This document shows, piece by piece, positions 33,588 to 42,234 of a stretch of 64,000 nt of DNA (positions are counted from its first letter, which is position 1; every line of letters begins with the position of its first letter). Made by a program: the position numbers and the translations under genes. The notes below the pieces were generated by a model. The model saw only the letters and a program-made list of their open reading frames with translations, was not told the DNA's origin and made no database searches. The stretch spans positions 1 to 64,000 of the forward strand of contig JARLHY010000163.1 of assembly GCA_031292015.1 (NCBI GenBank), read 5' to 3'. The stretch comes from Negativicutes bacterium (GTDB lineage Bacteria > Bacillota_C > Negativicutes > Sporomusales_B > JARLHX01).

Positions 33588-33881
33588 TCAGTCTTTTTTG
33601 AAGATGATGCCTGCCAGTCTTTCCTCCACCGCCCGCCAGGAGCGTTTGGCAAAAACCAGGGGTATGGCCCGGGCTTTCGCCAGACTCTTCACGTTTTGCG
33701 CGGTACCGTGGTTGACATAGTCAGTCAGGACCACAACAAAGGCCGTAGCTTTGGGCAGGTTAATTCTGCTTTTGTCCGACGCTTTTCGGCCGGATATATG
33801 TACAAGCTCGGTGACTCCCAGGGAGTACAGATTTTTTTCAATCCCGCCAAGATAATCGCCGCCGATAACTACAACCGACAT
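33588..33881 (-). CDS. DUF2325 small protein
   Basis: A 97-residue Rossmann-like protein: MSVVVIGGDYLGGIEKNLYSLG, then ELVHISGRKA, VVVLTDYVNHGTAQNVKSLA and IPLVFAKRS. This is the DUF2325 pattern, a small domain of unknown function common in clostridial genomes. It follows the DUF3793 gene by 36 bases on the same strand, and both lie downstream of a Fur box, so they probably respond to iron shortage. ATG 33881 follows GGAGGG. Confidence 0.8.
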   Translation of the reverse strand: MSVVVIGGDYLGGIEKNLYSLGVTELVHISGRKASDKSRINLPKATAFVVVLTDYVNHGTAQNVKSLAKARAIPLVFAKRSWRAVEERLAGIIFKKD

Positions 33882-33917
33882 AGCTGTGCCCTCCGTTCTT
33901 TTTTAAATTTTGCTCTG

Positions 33918-34523
33918 TTACGCTGAAGCACTCTCCTCCAGGGCCTGCAGCCGGCAAATCCGCTGCATGACCTTGCTTTTGGCCCTGTCATAAAGCTGAA
34001 ACAGGTTGCTGGCCTGCCGGGGCTCGTGATATACCTTCCAGTAGCCGCAGAGCAGGCAGTCCGCTCCCTTGTTGTCGATAAAGCCTGTCACATCCTTTGC
34101 CGGAATGCCTAACAGCAAGCCTACTTCATGGGGGAAGACCTGTTCAAATTTGGCCTGCAGCAGCGGGAGAATCTGCGCCGCCGTCACTGCGCTCTCATAA
34201 CCCATTCTTCGCAATAGCGCCCTGGTTTCGCTGCAATCAAGCATGCTTTCCAGCAGATCGTGGCGATAGAATAATACCAGGGTATGTTTTTCGCTGTTTT
34301 TCATTTCAAAATACTGCAGCTGCAGTACCGCCTCTGCCTCCGGCTTGAATTTGCCCCAGAGCTGGCGGAGGTTTCTGCCATGAGCACCGAAAGACATTAA
34401 GGTAGCCGGCTTTAACCCCATGAGCGTCGGTGCGACCTCACATGCCACCTTCGCCAATAGATAGTCGCGATCTTCCAGGGAAGGCAAAATGTCGTTGAAT
34501 CTTCTCAGCAAACCAGTGTTCAA
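33918..34523 (-). CDS. DUF3793-family protein, Fur-controlled
   Basis: A soluble ~201-residue protein. The conserved pattern includes PTLMGLKPATLMSFG, VLFYRHDLLES, FPHEVGLLLGIPAKDVTGFI and CLLCGYWKVYHEP, which I recognise as DUF3793. The function is unknown; such genes often sit near ferrous iron uptake or flavodoxin genes. The reading frame stays open upstream to 34580, but that stretch is the Fur box itself. The likely start is TTG 34523, seven bases after GGAGG. It forms a two-gene unit with the DUF2325 gene. Confidence 0.75.
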   Translation of the reverse strand: MNTGLLRRFNDILPSLEDRDYLLAKVACEVAPTLMGLKPATLMSFGAHGRNLRQLWGKFKPEAEAVLQLQYFEMKNSEKHTLVLFYRHDLLESMLDCSETRALLRRMGYESAVTAAQILPLLQAKFEQVFPHEVGLLLGIPAKDVTGFIDNKGADCLLCGYWKVYHEPRQASNLFQLYDRAKSKVMQRICRLQALEESASA

Positions 34524-34559
34524 AGCTCCACCTCCGCAGTATTTTTTTATGATATTGTT

Positions 34560-34578
34560 GATAATAGTAATCATTATC
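34560..34578. promoter_or_regulatory. Fur box of the DUF3793-DUF2325 genes
   Basis: GATAATAGTAATCATTATC matches the Fur consensus at 17 of 19 positions, the best of the three boxes in the window. Confidence 0.85.
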
Positions 34579-34609
34579 ATTTAACCGTTAATAAAATTGT
34601 CCTTTTGTT

Positions 34610-34638
34610 CGGAATCAAGGAACCTGACCTTGATTCCG
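34610..34638. terminator. Hairpin downstream of fur
   Basis: CGGAATCAAGG (34610-34620) pairs exactly with CCTTGATTCCG (34628-34638) over a seven-base loop, 46 bases after the fur stop. The minus-strand tail is A/T mixed without a clean T-run. Confidence 0.5.
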
Positions 34639-34683
34639 GCTGCAAGGACTGCTTCAGAAAAGTTGCGCTTAGATTTCACTCGC

Positions 34684-35118
34684 TTACCCGTTCTTCAGGC
34701 ACTCTGGACAAATGCCATAGGCTTCGACCCGGGTCCGCAGTATTTTAAATTTATTTTTTCGGCCCAGCTTGTTTTGAAACACCTCAACTTCAGGGTCTGT
34801 ATCTTCAATAAGCCGGCGGCATTTAATGCAGATTAGATGATGATGGCCTTCCTTTTCCAGTTCATAACGGAAATTTCCGTCGCCGTGTCTGAAGCCGCTG
34901 GCCAGGCCGCATTCACACAGCAGATTTATCGTTCTGTAAACGGTGGCCATCCCGATGCTGGGATCCTTCTCTTTGGTTTTGTAATATAATTCTTCAACAG
35001 TCAAATGCGCATCGGCATGAGCAATAACTTCGAGAATGGCTCTGCGTTGCCGCGTTATTCGCAGTTCTTTGTTGTTTAGATAGTCGCATAAAACCGCTTC
35101 AAGTTTTTCAAGCTGCAT
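34684..35118 (-). CDS. fur: Ferric uptake regulator family repressor
   Basis: A 144-residue Fur-type protein: winged helix with RITRQRRAILEVI and GMATVYRTINLLCE, the metal motif EKEGHHHLICIKC, and a C-terminal CPEC zinc pair with the earlier CIKC. With iron bound it would repress at GATAAT-type boxes, three of which lie in this window. ATG 35118 follows GGAGAGGG; the upstream in-frame codons are not supported by a ribosome site. It is 75 bases downstream of feoB on the same strand, so feoA-feoB-fur looks like one operon and would be self-controlled. Zur or PerR cannot be fully excluded, but context favours Fur. Confidence 0.87.
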   Translation of the reverse strand: MQLEKLEAVLCDYLNNKELRITRQRRAILEVIAHADAHLTVEELYYKTKEKDPSIGMATVYRTINLLCECGLASGFRHGDGNFRYELEKEGHHHLICIKCRRLIEDTDPEVEVFQNKLGRKNKFKILRTRVEAYGICPECLKNG

Positions 35119-35193
35119 GCTGCCCTCTCCGAGCCAAGCGGTCGCGGCGGCGGACAAGTTCCGCCACCACGCCATAGGCTTTGTGCTCTCACC

Positions 35194-37656
35194 TTAATAT
35201 CCCAACAGCAAGCCCACCCGATACACGGCGAAGGAGACAACCCAGGCCAATCCAAGCGAGTAGCCGATGCTGAAGGCCGCCCATTTCCAGGAATTCGTCT
35301 CCCGGCGAATCACGGCGACAGCCGCCATGCACGGCGTATATATCAAAGCAAAAACCATGAAGGTGTATGCGACTAACGGACTGAATACCGGGTCGGTGCT
35401 CAGGGCCTCCTGCAGATCCTTCGTATCGTCTTCGACCTGGCCGACGCTGTAGACGGTCCCCATGGTGCTGACTGTCACTTCCTTGGCGGTCACCCCGGCG
35501 AACAGACTTACTCCCATTTTCCAGTCAAAACCCAGCGGTTTGATCGCCGGTTCGATGAAATGGCCAAACCGGCCGGCGTAGCTATTAGTCAGTTTCTCCG
35601 CCGCTTTGTCCTTATCCAGTTTTTCTGTTGCGTCTTTGCGCTCCTGGTCCAGTTTCCAATAGGTCATCGCATAAGGATACAGCCCGGTATTGGCCTCTTT
35701 CAGCGCAGTGAGCTGCGGATTGTCGGCTTCGTCATCTTCAGCGGCAGCCGTGACCTGATTCCCTGCTGCCGCCATGTCGGTTTCGGCATTGTCCGCAGCA
35801 GCACTATCGGCTTCGGCAGCTTTGTCCTTTTGAGAGGCGCTATCCTGAACGGCTTTATTGGTTCCGTCCTTTTCTTCCCTGGCTTTTATTTCACCGATCT
35901 GGCTGATCAGGCCTTGCAGCTCAGGCTGGTCCTCCAGCTTTTCCAGGTGCAGGGGAACAAGAACCTTTTCCGTCATCTGCGCGGTGAAAGTCGCCTCGGC
36001 GCCGGACTTAAGCTGGTCGAAATCCCTGCTGTACTGTATGTCACTTGGGTAATTGAGGAAAAACCACACAAGGACAGACATCGCCAGAATGATGGTGCCG
36101 GCTTTCTTCAGATACAGGATGCTGCGCTCCCACATATGGGTGACAATGCTGCGCAGCGTCGGCAGATGATAAAGCGGCATCTCCATGGCGAAAGGCTCGG
36201 TCGCCCCGGGGAACAGGAATTTACGAAAGAAGAAGGCCATGGAAACAGCCAGTAAAATCCCCAGGATATAGATCGAAAACATCACCGTGCCGGCATAACG
36301 CTCAGAAAAAAAGGCTGCAGTCAAGAGGGTATAGATCGGCAGCCTGGCGCTGCAGCTCATAAGCGGGGCCACCAGGATGGTCACCATCCGGTCCCGCGAA
36401 TTCTCCAGGGTCCGGGTGCCCATAACCGCCGGTATATTGCAGCCAAAGCCCAGCAGCAGCGGAATGAACGACTTGCCGTGGAGTCCGACGGCCCGCATCG
36501 AGCGGTCCATGACAAAGGCGGCCCGAGCCATATACCCCGTATCCTCCAGCAGAGCTATCCCCAAAAAGAGCAGCAAAATCTGGGGCAGAAAGCTGACCAC
36601 CGTGCCTACGCCGCCGATGATACCGTCCACAACCAGCGACTTGAGGCCCCCGTCCGCCATATGCTGACCGGTCCAGTCGCCCAGCCATTTTGTCCCGCTT
36701 TGAATCCAGTCCTGCGGATAGTGCCCGAGGGTAAAAACCATATTGAACAAAAGCCACATGATCGCAAAAAAGATCGGCAGACCCAAGGCTCGGTTTGTCA
36801 ATAGTCTGTCAATCCTGTCGGAGACGGTTTGGGAAAGATCACTGCGGGACAGGGTAACCTGCTGATAGACCTCGCCGACGAAACAATAGCGGCGCTCGGC
36901 GATAACAAGCTCGACATCCTCTTCAAAAACCACCTTAAGCTCGGCCCGGGCCGCCTCGGCCAACGCCAGGACTTTCGCCCCCCCGGTCATATTGTTGATG
37001 GCCTGATTGACATCCTGGTCGTTTTCCAGAAGTTTGACCGCCAGCCATCGCTGCGGATATTTCACCATAGTAAGCTCGGCGAGAGCCTGGATCAGCTCCG
37101 CCAGCCTGGCCTCGACTTCGGGGCCGTAATCCAGGGTAAAGGGACGATGTTCGCCGTTGGCTGCAGCGCTTATCACCGTCTGGAGAAGGTCTTCCGTCCC
37201 CCGGTTGCGGTTACCTACGGTATGAACCACCGGCGCGCCCAGCACCCTCGCCAAAGCCTGATCGTCCACCTTCTGACCCATTTTTTCGGCCACGTCGGTC
37301 ATATTCAGCGCCAATACCACCGGCCGTTCCAGCTCCAGGAGCTGCACAGCCAGGTACAGGTTCCGTTCCAGGTTGGAGGCGTCCAGAATATTGACGATAA
37401 TATCCGGCTTGTCATTGATGATAACGTTGCGGGCCACCAGTTCGTCCAGCGCATTGGCCGTCAGGCTGTAAGTACCGGGCAGATCCACCACAAGCAGATC
37501 CTTGCCGTCAAAGCGGCGGACCCCTTCCCGCTTCTCCACCGTCACTCCGGGATAATTGCCGACATGTTGGCGGGAACCTGTGATGTTGTTAAAAATGGTG
37601 GTTTTGCCGGAATTGGGGTTGCCGGCCAGAGCTACAGTCAAACCTTTGGTCGCCAT
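35194..37656 (-). CDS. feoB: Ferrous iron transporter B with an Ala/Asp-rich insertion
   Basis: The N-terminal G domain has GNPNSGKTT (residues 12-20), VGNYPGVTVEKREG, DLPGTYSL and LNMTD. The membrane part carries the two FeoB gate regions (LGFGCNIPAVMGTRTLE and GVTAKEVTVSTMGTVYS). At 820 residues it is longer than most (~700-770). The extra length is a hydrophilic stretch at about 580-680, with a run rich in Ala, Asp and Glu (KDKAAEADSAAADNAETDMA) between two membrane segments. It follows feoA and precedes fur. RBS GGGAGATG. Confidence 0.94.
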   Translation of the reverse strand: MATKGLTVALAGNPNSGKTTIFNNITGSRQHVGNYPGVTVEKREGVRRFDGKDLLVVDLPGTYSLTANALDELVARNVIINDKPDIIVNILDASNLERNLYLAVQLLELERPVVLALNMTDVAEKMGQKVDDQALARVLGAPVVHTVGNRNRGTEDLLQTVISAAANGEHRPFTLDYGPEVEARLAELIQALAELTMVKYPQRWLAVKLLENDQDVNQAINNMTGGAKVLALAEAARAELKVVFEEDVELVIAERRYCFVGEVYQQVTLSRSDLSQTVSDRIDRLLTNRALGLPIFFAIMWLLFNMVFTLGHYPQDWIQSGTKWLGDWTGQHMADGGLKSLVVDGIIGGVGTVVSFLPQILLLFLGIALLEDTGYMARAAFVMDRSMRAVGLHGKSFIPLLLGFGCNIPAVMGTRTLENSRDRMVTILVAPLMSCSARLPIYTLLTAAFFSERYAGTVMFSIYILGILLAVSMAFFFRKFLFPGATEPFAMEMPLYHLPTLRSIVTHMWERSILYLKKAGTIILAMSVLVWFFLNYPSDIQYSRDFDQLKSGAEATFTAQMTEKVLVPLHLEKLEDQPELQGLISQIGEIKAREEKDGTNKAVQDSASQKDKAAEADSAAADNAETDMAAAGNQVTAAAEDDEADNPQLTALKEANTGLYPYAMTYWKLDQERKDATEKLDKDKAAEKLTNSYAGRFGHFIEPAIKPLGFDWKMGVSLFAGVTAKEVTVSTMGTVYSVGQVEDDTKDLQEALSTDPVFSPLVAYTFMVFALIYTPCMAAVAVIRRETNSWKWAAFSIGYSLGLAWVVSFAVYRVGLLLGY

Positions 37657-37740
37657 GCTGTCATCTCCCTTGTCTTCCCACCTGATGAAAAATCGGTATC
37701 CAACTTCTCATCACGCTGCCAATAATAGTGCAAAATCCGC

Positions 37741-37971
37741 TTATCCAATTTCCACTTCAATCAGGGCTGCCTCGGCTTTGCGCAGGGAAAGGTTGAAATT
37801 CTTCACCTTAATCTCCATCGGATCGCCGAGCGGAGCGTATTTTTGAACATAAACGGCGCTGCCGGCGACAATTCCCATATCCACAATACGGCGCTTCACC
37901 GGTCCGCTGCCGGTCACCTTTGTCACCACCCCGGTTTCACCGGGTCGCAGCTGGTTGAGGGTTTTCGTCAT
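37741..37971 (-). CDS. feoA: Ferrous iron transport protein A
   Basis: A 76-residue SH3-like FeoA: LRPGETGVVTKVTGSGPVKRRIVDMGI, followed by YAPLGDPMEIKVKNFNLSLRKAEA. It binds and regulates FeoB, encoded 84 bases downstream. ATG 37971 follows AGGAGGAG. A Fur-like box lies ~200 bases upstream (38172-38190), and a half-site-like CCATTCTCATTTAG lies nearer at about 38011-38024. Confidence 0.93.
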   Translation of the reverse strand: MTKTLNQLRPGETGVVTKVTGSGPVKRRIVDMGIVAGSAVYVQKYAPLGDPMEIKVKNFNLSLRKAEAALIEVEIG

Positions 37972-38171
37972 CTTATCTCCTCCTGGCTCCCGCTCGTCAA
38001 ATATCGGGAACCATTCTCATTTAGCTTGTTAAATAAAAACCTTTGTCTCTAACAGGCACTAAATTGCTCCAGCCGAGCACGCGCCTCTTGAGACATGGTT
38101 TATGAGCTTTTGCTATTTAATTGCTGCAAGCTTTTTGAAGCGAAAAGCTATTGCCCAATCCTTCGCCTCTC

Positions 38172-38190
38172 AATAATAGGAATCATTTTC
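38172..38190. promoter_or_regulatory. Fur box upstream of feoAB
   Basis: AATAATAGGAATCATTTTC matches the Fur consensus at 14 of 19 positions and is followed by CATTTAAATAATAGG. The 317-base gap 37972-38288 otherwise shows no gene. Confidence 0.6.
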
Positions 38191-38288
38191 ATTTAAATAA
38201 TAGGCTAATTCTTCCCTTATTGTCAATACCAAACAATCATTTTTTATAAGAAACTTTGAAGGGCTGAAGAAAAAATAAATACCGTCTG

Positions 38289-40373
38289 CTACCTGGCTGA
38301 ATCCTGCAGGTAGGACAACACGTCTTCACCCAATCGGGTAAGCCGGGAACCTTGTTTCGTGGTGTTGGTTACGACACATCCGCCCTGTTCAAGGCGTTTC
38401 AGCCACAACCGGACTTTGTGCTCGGAGCATGACGCCGCCTGTCCGGCAAGAGCTTTGGCTATGGAATTCCGGCCGGCCGGGCGTTCGTATTTTTCTGCTT
38501 TCTTCAGTTCCGCCAGCACCTGGCGCAGCGGCTCCAACGGCCCCAGTCCGGCAAATTCGGCCAGGGCTGTTTCAACTGCGGTGTCGGCGGGAGCCGCAGC
38601 GGGGACTGCCGTCGAAGGAACTTCGAACAGGTACTGCGGCAGGTGTTTCATGGTGATGACTTCGCTGGGACCGGCCATACCGCAAAGGAATTTGACGACA
38701 TTTTGCAGTTCCCTCGCGTTTCCCGGCCAACCGTAATGCCGCAGATAATCCTGAACCTGGCTGTCGAGCAATAGTTCCCGCCGGTAAAGCCGGTGGGCGA
38801 AGAAGGCAATCAGGGACGGGACATCCTCACGGCGGTTCCTGAGCGGCGGTATTGCGATCTGGATGGTGCACAGCCGGAAATAAAGATCCTGCCGAAACGC
38901 TCCCTCCTTCATCAATTGCCTGAGGTTTCGGTTGGTAGCGGCAATGACCCGTACATCCACCGGTGTCAGCGTGTTGCCTCCGACCCGGCGTACTTCCTTT
39001 TCCTCCAGGACCCGCAGCAGTCTTTTTTGGACCTCGGGTGTGGCGTCGCCGATTTCATCAAGGAAGATGGTACCGGTATGAGCCACTTCAAAAAGTCCCG
39101 GTTTGCCGCCTTTTTTTGCTCCTGTAAACGCCCCGTCCTGGTAGCCGAAAAGCTCGCTTTCCACCAGGCTTTCCAGCAGAGCTGCGAAATTGATCGCCAC
39201 GAAGGGCGCGTTTTTCCTGGCGGACGCGTTGTGAATCGACTGGGCAAAAAGCTCTTTGCCTGTTCCGCTTTCACCTTCCAGGAGAATGGTCAGGTCGGAA
39301 TTGGAAAACTTTTTCGCCATGCGCACCGCGCCGCTGATCCCTTCGCTGGTGCTGACAATATCCTTGAAATAGTGTTTGGCGACGTTGCCTTCCTGCTTCA
39401 GTTCGCGTCGCACTTTGGAGTCCAGTTCCTGAACCTCGTCCGCCGCTTTCAGGCTGACGACGCTGCCTGACATATTGTTGAAGCTGTCAAAAACAGGGGT
39501 AATGTTGATGACATAATAGCTATGTCCGATTTTCCTGATGGAGTCCGCCAGATTTGTGCCGACAGACACGAAGGTTTCCAGTTCAGGCAAAATATCCTTG
39601 AAGCGCTTGCCGAGGACTTCGGCGTCGCTTTGTCCCAGCATCGCTTCCGCGGCGGGATTGAATAGACAGATCTTTTCGTCCTGGTCCACAGCGATAATCC
39701 CCTGGTCCACAGTGTCAAGAACAACCTCAAGCCTTTCCTTGAGCTTTTGGTTTTGCTCGGCTATACTCAGACGGCGGGCCGCCATACTGACAATGGTGGA
39801 GATATAGTAGCCGGATATGTCATTGATTACATTGCGGGGCAAATCCAGTTCCACGATCAACTCAACGAAGGTCGACAAATCCAGGGTGCGGGGGCCAAGA
39901 TCGATCACCCTCTCGATCCCCGGCGGAGCGGGATGATACCCGGTGGTCACAGCTACTTTGACATGCGTTGGATATGACGTTTTGCCGGGCCAGTAAGGGT
40001 GAAGCCGGATATTGTTGATGGCAAAATTCTTGAACAGGGCGATAGTTTCGTAGGCTGTTGCTTCGAAATTGCTGACCATCAGTACTTCGGTGTTCGGGGC
40101 AAGCGTGAGAATCTCATCCAGGTTTTTGATTTCCAGGGTCCGGTTGGCCAGCATAATTTTCTTGCCGACAGGGATGATGTCGCAAATATATTGATGAACA
40201 GCCGGATTGCCGGCCAGGAAGATATCGCAGTCAGGGACTTCAGCCGGTGCCTCGCTCAGGCACCAGGTACCAATGGTGGCAAAGTGCCCGAGAAGCGTGT
40301 TCAGCTGCTGACCCACAAACTCGCAGGTCGTTTTGTTGGTGGCTGCAAAGCATATCTTTTTTCTTTCCGTCAT
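38289..40373 (-). CDS. Sigma-54-dependent enhancer-binding regulator
   Basis: Three parts are visible. Residues 1-200 are an unrecognised sensory domain. Residues ~215-330 are a PAS domain ([22 protein letters not shown]). Residues ~355-590 are an AAA+ domain with GESGTGKE (Walker A), [19 protein letters not shown] (GAFTGA loop that contacts sigma-54), [10 protein letters not shown] (Walker B) and the arginine segment RQDLYFRL. The C-terminus is a predicted winged helix ([18 protein letters not shown]) instead of the usual Fis helix. There is no receiver domain, so it senses a small molecule. It is divergent from a sigma-54 promoter (40666-40682), making the acid-transport genes its obvious target. 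Confidence 0.9.
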   Translation of the reverse strand: MTERKKICFAATNKTTCEFVGQQLNTLLGHFATIGTWCLSEAPAEVPDCDIFLAGNPAVHQYICDIIPVGKKIMLANRTLEIKNLDEILTLAPNTEVLMVSNFEATAYETIALFKNFAINNIRLHPYWPGKTSYPTHVKVAVTTGYHPAPPGIERVIDLGPRTLDLSTFVELIVELDLPRNVINDISGYYISTIVSMAARRLSIAEQNQKLKERLEVVLDTVDQGIIAVDQDEKICLFNPAAEAMLGQSDAEVLGKRFKDILPELETFVSVGTNLADSIRKIGHSYYVINITPVFDSFNNMSGSVVSLKAADEVQELDSKVRRELKQEGNVAKHYFKDIVSTSEGISGAVRMAKKFSNSDLTILLEGESGTGKELFAQSIHNASARKNAPFVAINFAALLESLVESELFGYQDGAFTGAKKGGKPGLFEVAHTGTIFLDEIGDATPEVQKRLLRVLEEKEVRRVGGNTLTPVDVRVIAATNRNLRQLMKEGAFRQDLYFRLCTIQIAIPPLRNRREDVPSLIAFFAHRLYRRELLLDSQVQDYLRHYGWPGNARELQNVVKFLCGMAGPSEVITMKHLPQYLFEVPSTAVPAAAPADTAVETALAEFAGLGPLEPLRQVLAELKKAEKYERPAGRNSIAKALAGQAASCSEHKVRLWLKRLEQGGCVVTNTTKQGSRLTRLGEDVLSYLQDSAR

Positions 40374-40740
40374 CCGTCCGTATCCCCCTCATCATTCGCC
40401 TCAGACCGGTATTCAGCCGTTCAGGTCGTCCACAGGCTCCCCCATCAAGTTATCATAATCAGCATCGCTGTGCCAGTCTCGGCTTATCCCGCCCCGGCGC
40501 CCTACTTGCCGTAAATCGACGATCAGCCTTTCAGGCTGGCGTATTTGCCGGAAAGCGGTTATTGGGTGGACTTTTAGTTTTTTATGGGACGCTTTAGGTG
40601 TATTATTGGGAGAAATCTTGTCCCGGTAATTCGCCGGGAAGTTGGCCAATTCAGGGATTGCGGTTTTGGTACGGAAATTGCTAGTTATTATCACGGTAAT
40701 CTAAAAATTCCGTTAAAGATAACGGCTAGGAGGAGAAAGT
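40374..40740. promoter_or_regulatory. Divergent control region with two inverted repeats
   Basis: Between the regulator and its target operon lie CAGCCT-TTC-AGGCTG (40524-40538), about 155 bases before the expected transcription start, and TCCCGG-TAATTCG-CCGGGA (40621-40639), about 55 bases before it. The first is at a typical enhancer-site distance. Either could bind the sigma-54 activator; the second could also control the regulator's own promoter. Confidence 0.45.
40666..40682 (+). promoter_or_regulatory. Sigma-54 promoter (-24/-12)
   Basis: TTGGTACG-GAAA-TTGCT matches the consensus TTGGYACR-N4-TTGCW at every fixed position, with GG at 40668-40669 and GC at 40680-40681. It lies 60 bases before the GTG of the ferredoxin-like gene. 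Confidence 0.88.
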
Positions 40741-41487
40741 GTGCTGGTAGATCAGAATAAGTGTGTCGGTTGTGGACTGTGTCTTCCCTTTTGCCCGGTC
40801 CAGGCAATTTCTTTGGTGAACAAAAAGGCGGTCATTGATCTTGATGCCTGCCTGGAGTGCGGGAACTGCCTGCGGAACGAAGTCGTTCCCTGTCCGCGCA
40901 AGGCGTTCTATGAGGATCAGAGTATTTATGAAACCCCGCGGGGTATCCGCCGGTTTTTCAGTGACCCTACCACCAATCACAAGGTAACAAAGATTCCCGG
41001 ACGGGGAACCGAGGAAGTCAAAACCAATGACGTAACAGCAAGAGTATGCCGGGGCGAAGCCGGGATAGCCGTCGAGATGGGACGGCCCTGCTGCGGAACC
41101 ACCCTGGCCAACGTAGAAATGATGACAATGGCCCTGGCCGGGATCGGCATTGATTTTGAAGAATGCAACCCGCTGACCCATCTGATGAACGACCGGAAAA
41201 AAGGAACAATAGACCCCCAGTACAAAAACGAAAAGGTTGTTTCCGCCATCATCGAATTTACCGTCCCCATCGCCAAGCTTGTACCCACCCTGGAACAGAT
41301 TAAGGCGGTTGCCAAGCGTCTGGATACCGTCTTTTCCCTGGATCTGGTGTGCTGCTACGAAGATGACGGTTCTTTGCCGGTGCTGCCGATTCTTGATAAA
41401 CTGGGCATGAAGCCGCGCATTAACTCCAAGGTTAACCTCGGGCTCGGTCGCCCGCTGCAAAATCCAGTAAGAAGCAAGGAGGCTTAA
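40741..41487 (+). CDS. Ferredoxin-like protein with unknown C-terminal domain
   Basis: Residues 8-18 (CVGCGLCLPFC) and 37-51 (CLECGNCLRNEVVPC) bind two [4Fe-4S] clusters; the second has a longer last spacing. The remaining ~190 residues are not recognised. They contain GRGTEEVKTNDVTARVCRG, GRPCCGTTLANVEMM and LDLVCCYEDDG, so more Cys ligands are possible. There is no membrane segment. GTG start 40741 after AGGAGGAG. It is the first gene after the sigma-54 promoter and ends two bases before the next gene, suggesting that the two work together. Confidence 0.7.
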   Translation: MLVDQNKCVGCGLCLPFCPVQAISLVNKKAVIDLDACLECGNCLRNEVVPCPRKAFYEDQSIYETPRGIRRFFSDPTTNHKVTKIPGRGTEEVKTNDVTARVCRGEAGIAVEMGRPCCGTTLANVEMMTMALAGIGIDFEECNPLTHLMNDRKKGTIDPQYKNEKVVSAIIEFTVPIAKLVPTLEQIKAVAKRLDTVFSLDLVCCYEDDGSLPVLPILDKLGMKPRINSKVNLGLGRPLQNPVRSKEA

Positions 41488-41489
41488 TC

Positions 41490-42119
41490 ATGACACATTC
41501 ACTTCATCGTCGCGGCACGAAAGAGTCTCTGGAAAAAGATTATGTCCTGCTGGTCACGGCGGCCGCGGAGGTAAATCACTGGGGCTCCCAGGAAAAGCTC
41601 CGTAAAATCCTCGATGTGGTGTGGGAAGTCGGCCCGGCCAACATTGGCTCGTATTACGCCGGTACTATTCTTGCCGGCTACAGCATCGACCAAATCAGGG
41701 CATCCCTGAATGATATTCCCCGGGTCCGCTGTTCTTTCTCCAGCCGGGAGAAAATCGAGGAAGTCATCCGTCGCCTGCAGGAAATGGATTTGGGAATGTC
41801 GGTGACCATCGAAGGTCCGACGAAAGACGTCGAAGAGATCAGCCAGGGACTGGGCATCAAACCTCATTCCGTCAATCTGTCGCTGGATATCTGGGGCAAA
41901 ACGGAAGAATTGCCGCCTGAGGAAATTTTGGAATTCGTCACCATGTGCGGCCACGGGATGGTCTCTCAGCACGCCGTCAAAAAGGCGATCGAAGACGTCA
42001 AAAGCGGCAAGAAAACCCCCGAGCAGGCTGCGGTCACCATCGGCCGGCCCTGTGTCTGCGGTATTTTCAACCCGGACCGGGCGGTCGACCTTCTGCGCAA
42101 GTATGTTCCCGCCAATTAG
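41490..42119 (+). CDS. Unknown protein encoded with the ferredoxin-like protein
   Basis: A soluble 209-residue protein. Features visible: LLVTAAAEVNHWGSQEKLRKIL, an alternating beta/alpha middle (IPRVRCSFSSREKIEEVI) and a C-terminal GRPCVCGIFNPDRAVDLL, whose GRPC stretch echoes the GRPCCG of the preceding protein. No family is recognised. ATG 41490 follows AAGGAGG. The tight spacing with the Fe-S gene and the shared Cys motif suggest two subunits of one redox enzyme, which is inference. Confidence 0.65.
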   Translation: MTHSLHRRGTKESLEKDYVLLVTAAAEVNHWGSQEKLRKILDVVWEVGPANIGSYYAGTILAGYSIDQIRASLNDIPRVRCSFSSREKIEEVIRRLQEMDLGMSVTIEGPTKDVEEISQGLGIKPHSVNLSLDIWGKTEELPPEEILEFVTMCGHGMVSQHAVKKAIEDVKSGKKTPEQAAVTIGRPCVCGIFNPDRAVDLLRKYVPAN

Positions 42120-42234
42120 CACGCCAGCACGAATTCCAGCGCCGACAGCCAAAAATGAGGCCAAGGGCCGACCCGAGGCTTCCCGCCGCCGGCAGCAGCG
42201 GCTGAAACCCTAGCGAATAAATGAGGTGATCGGA

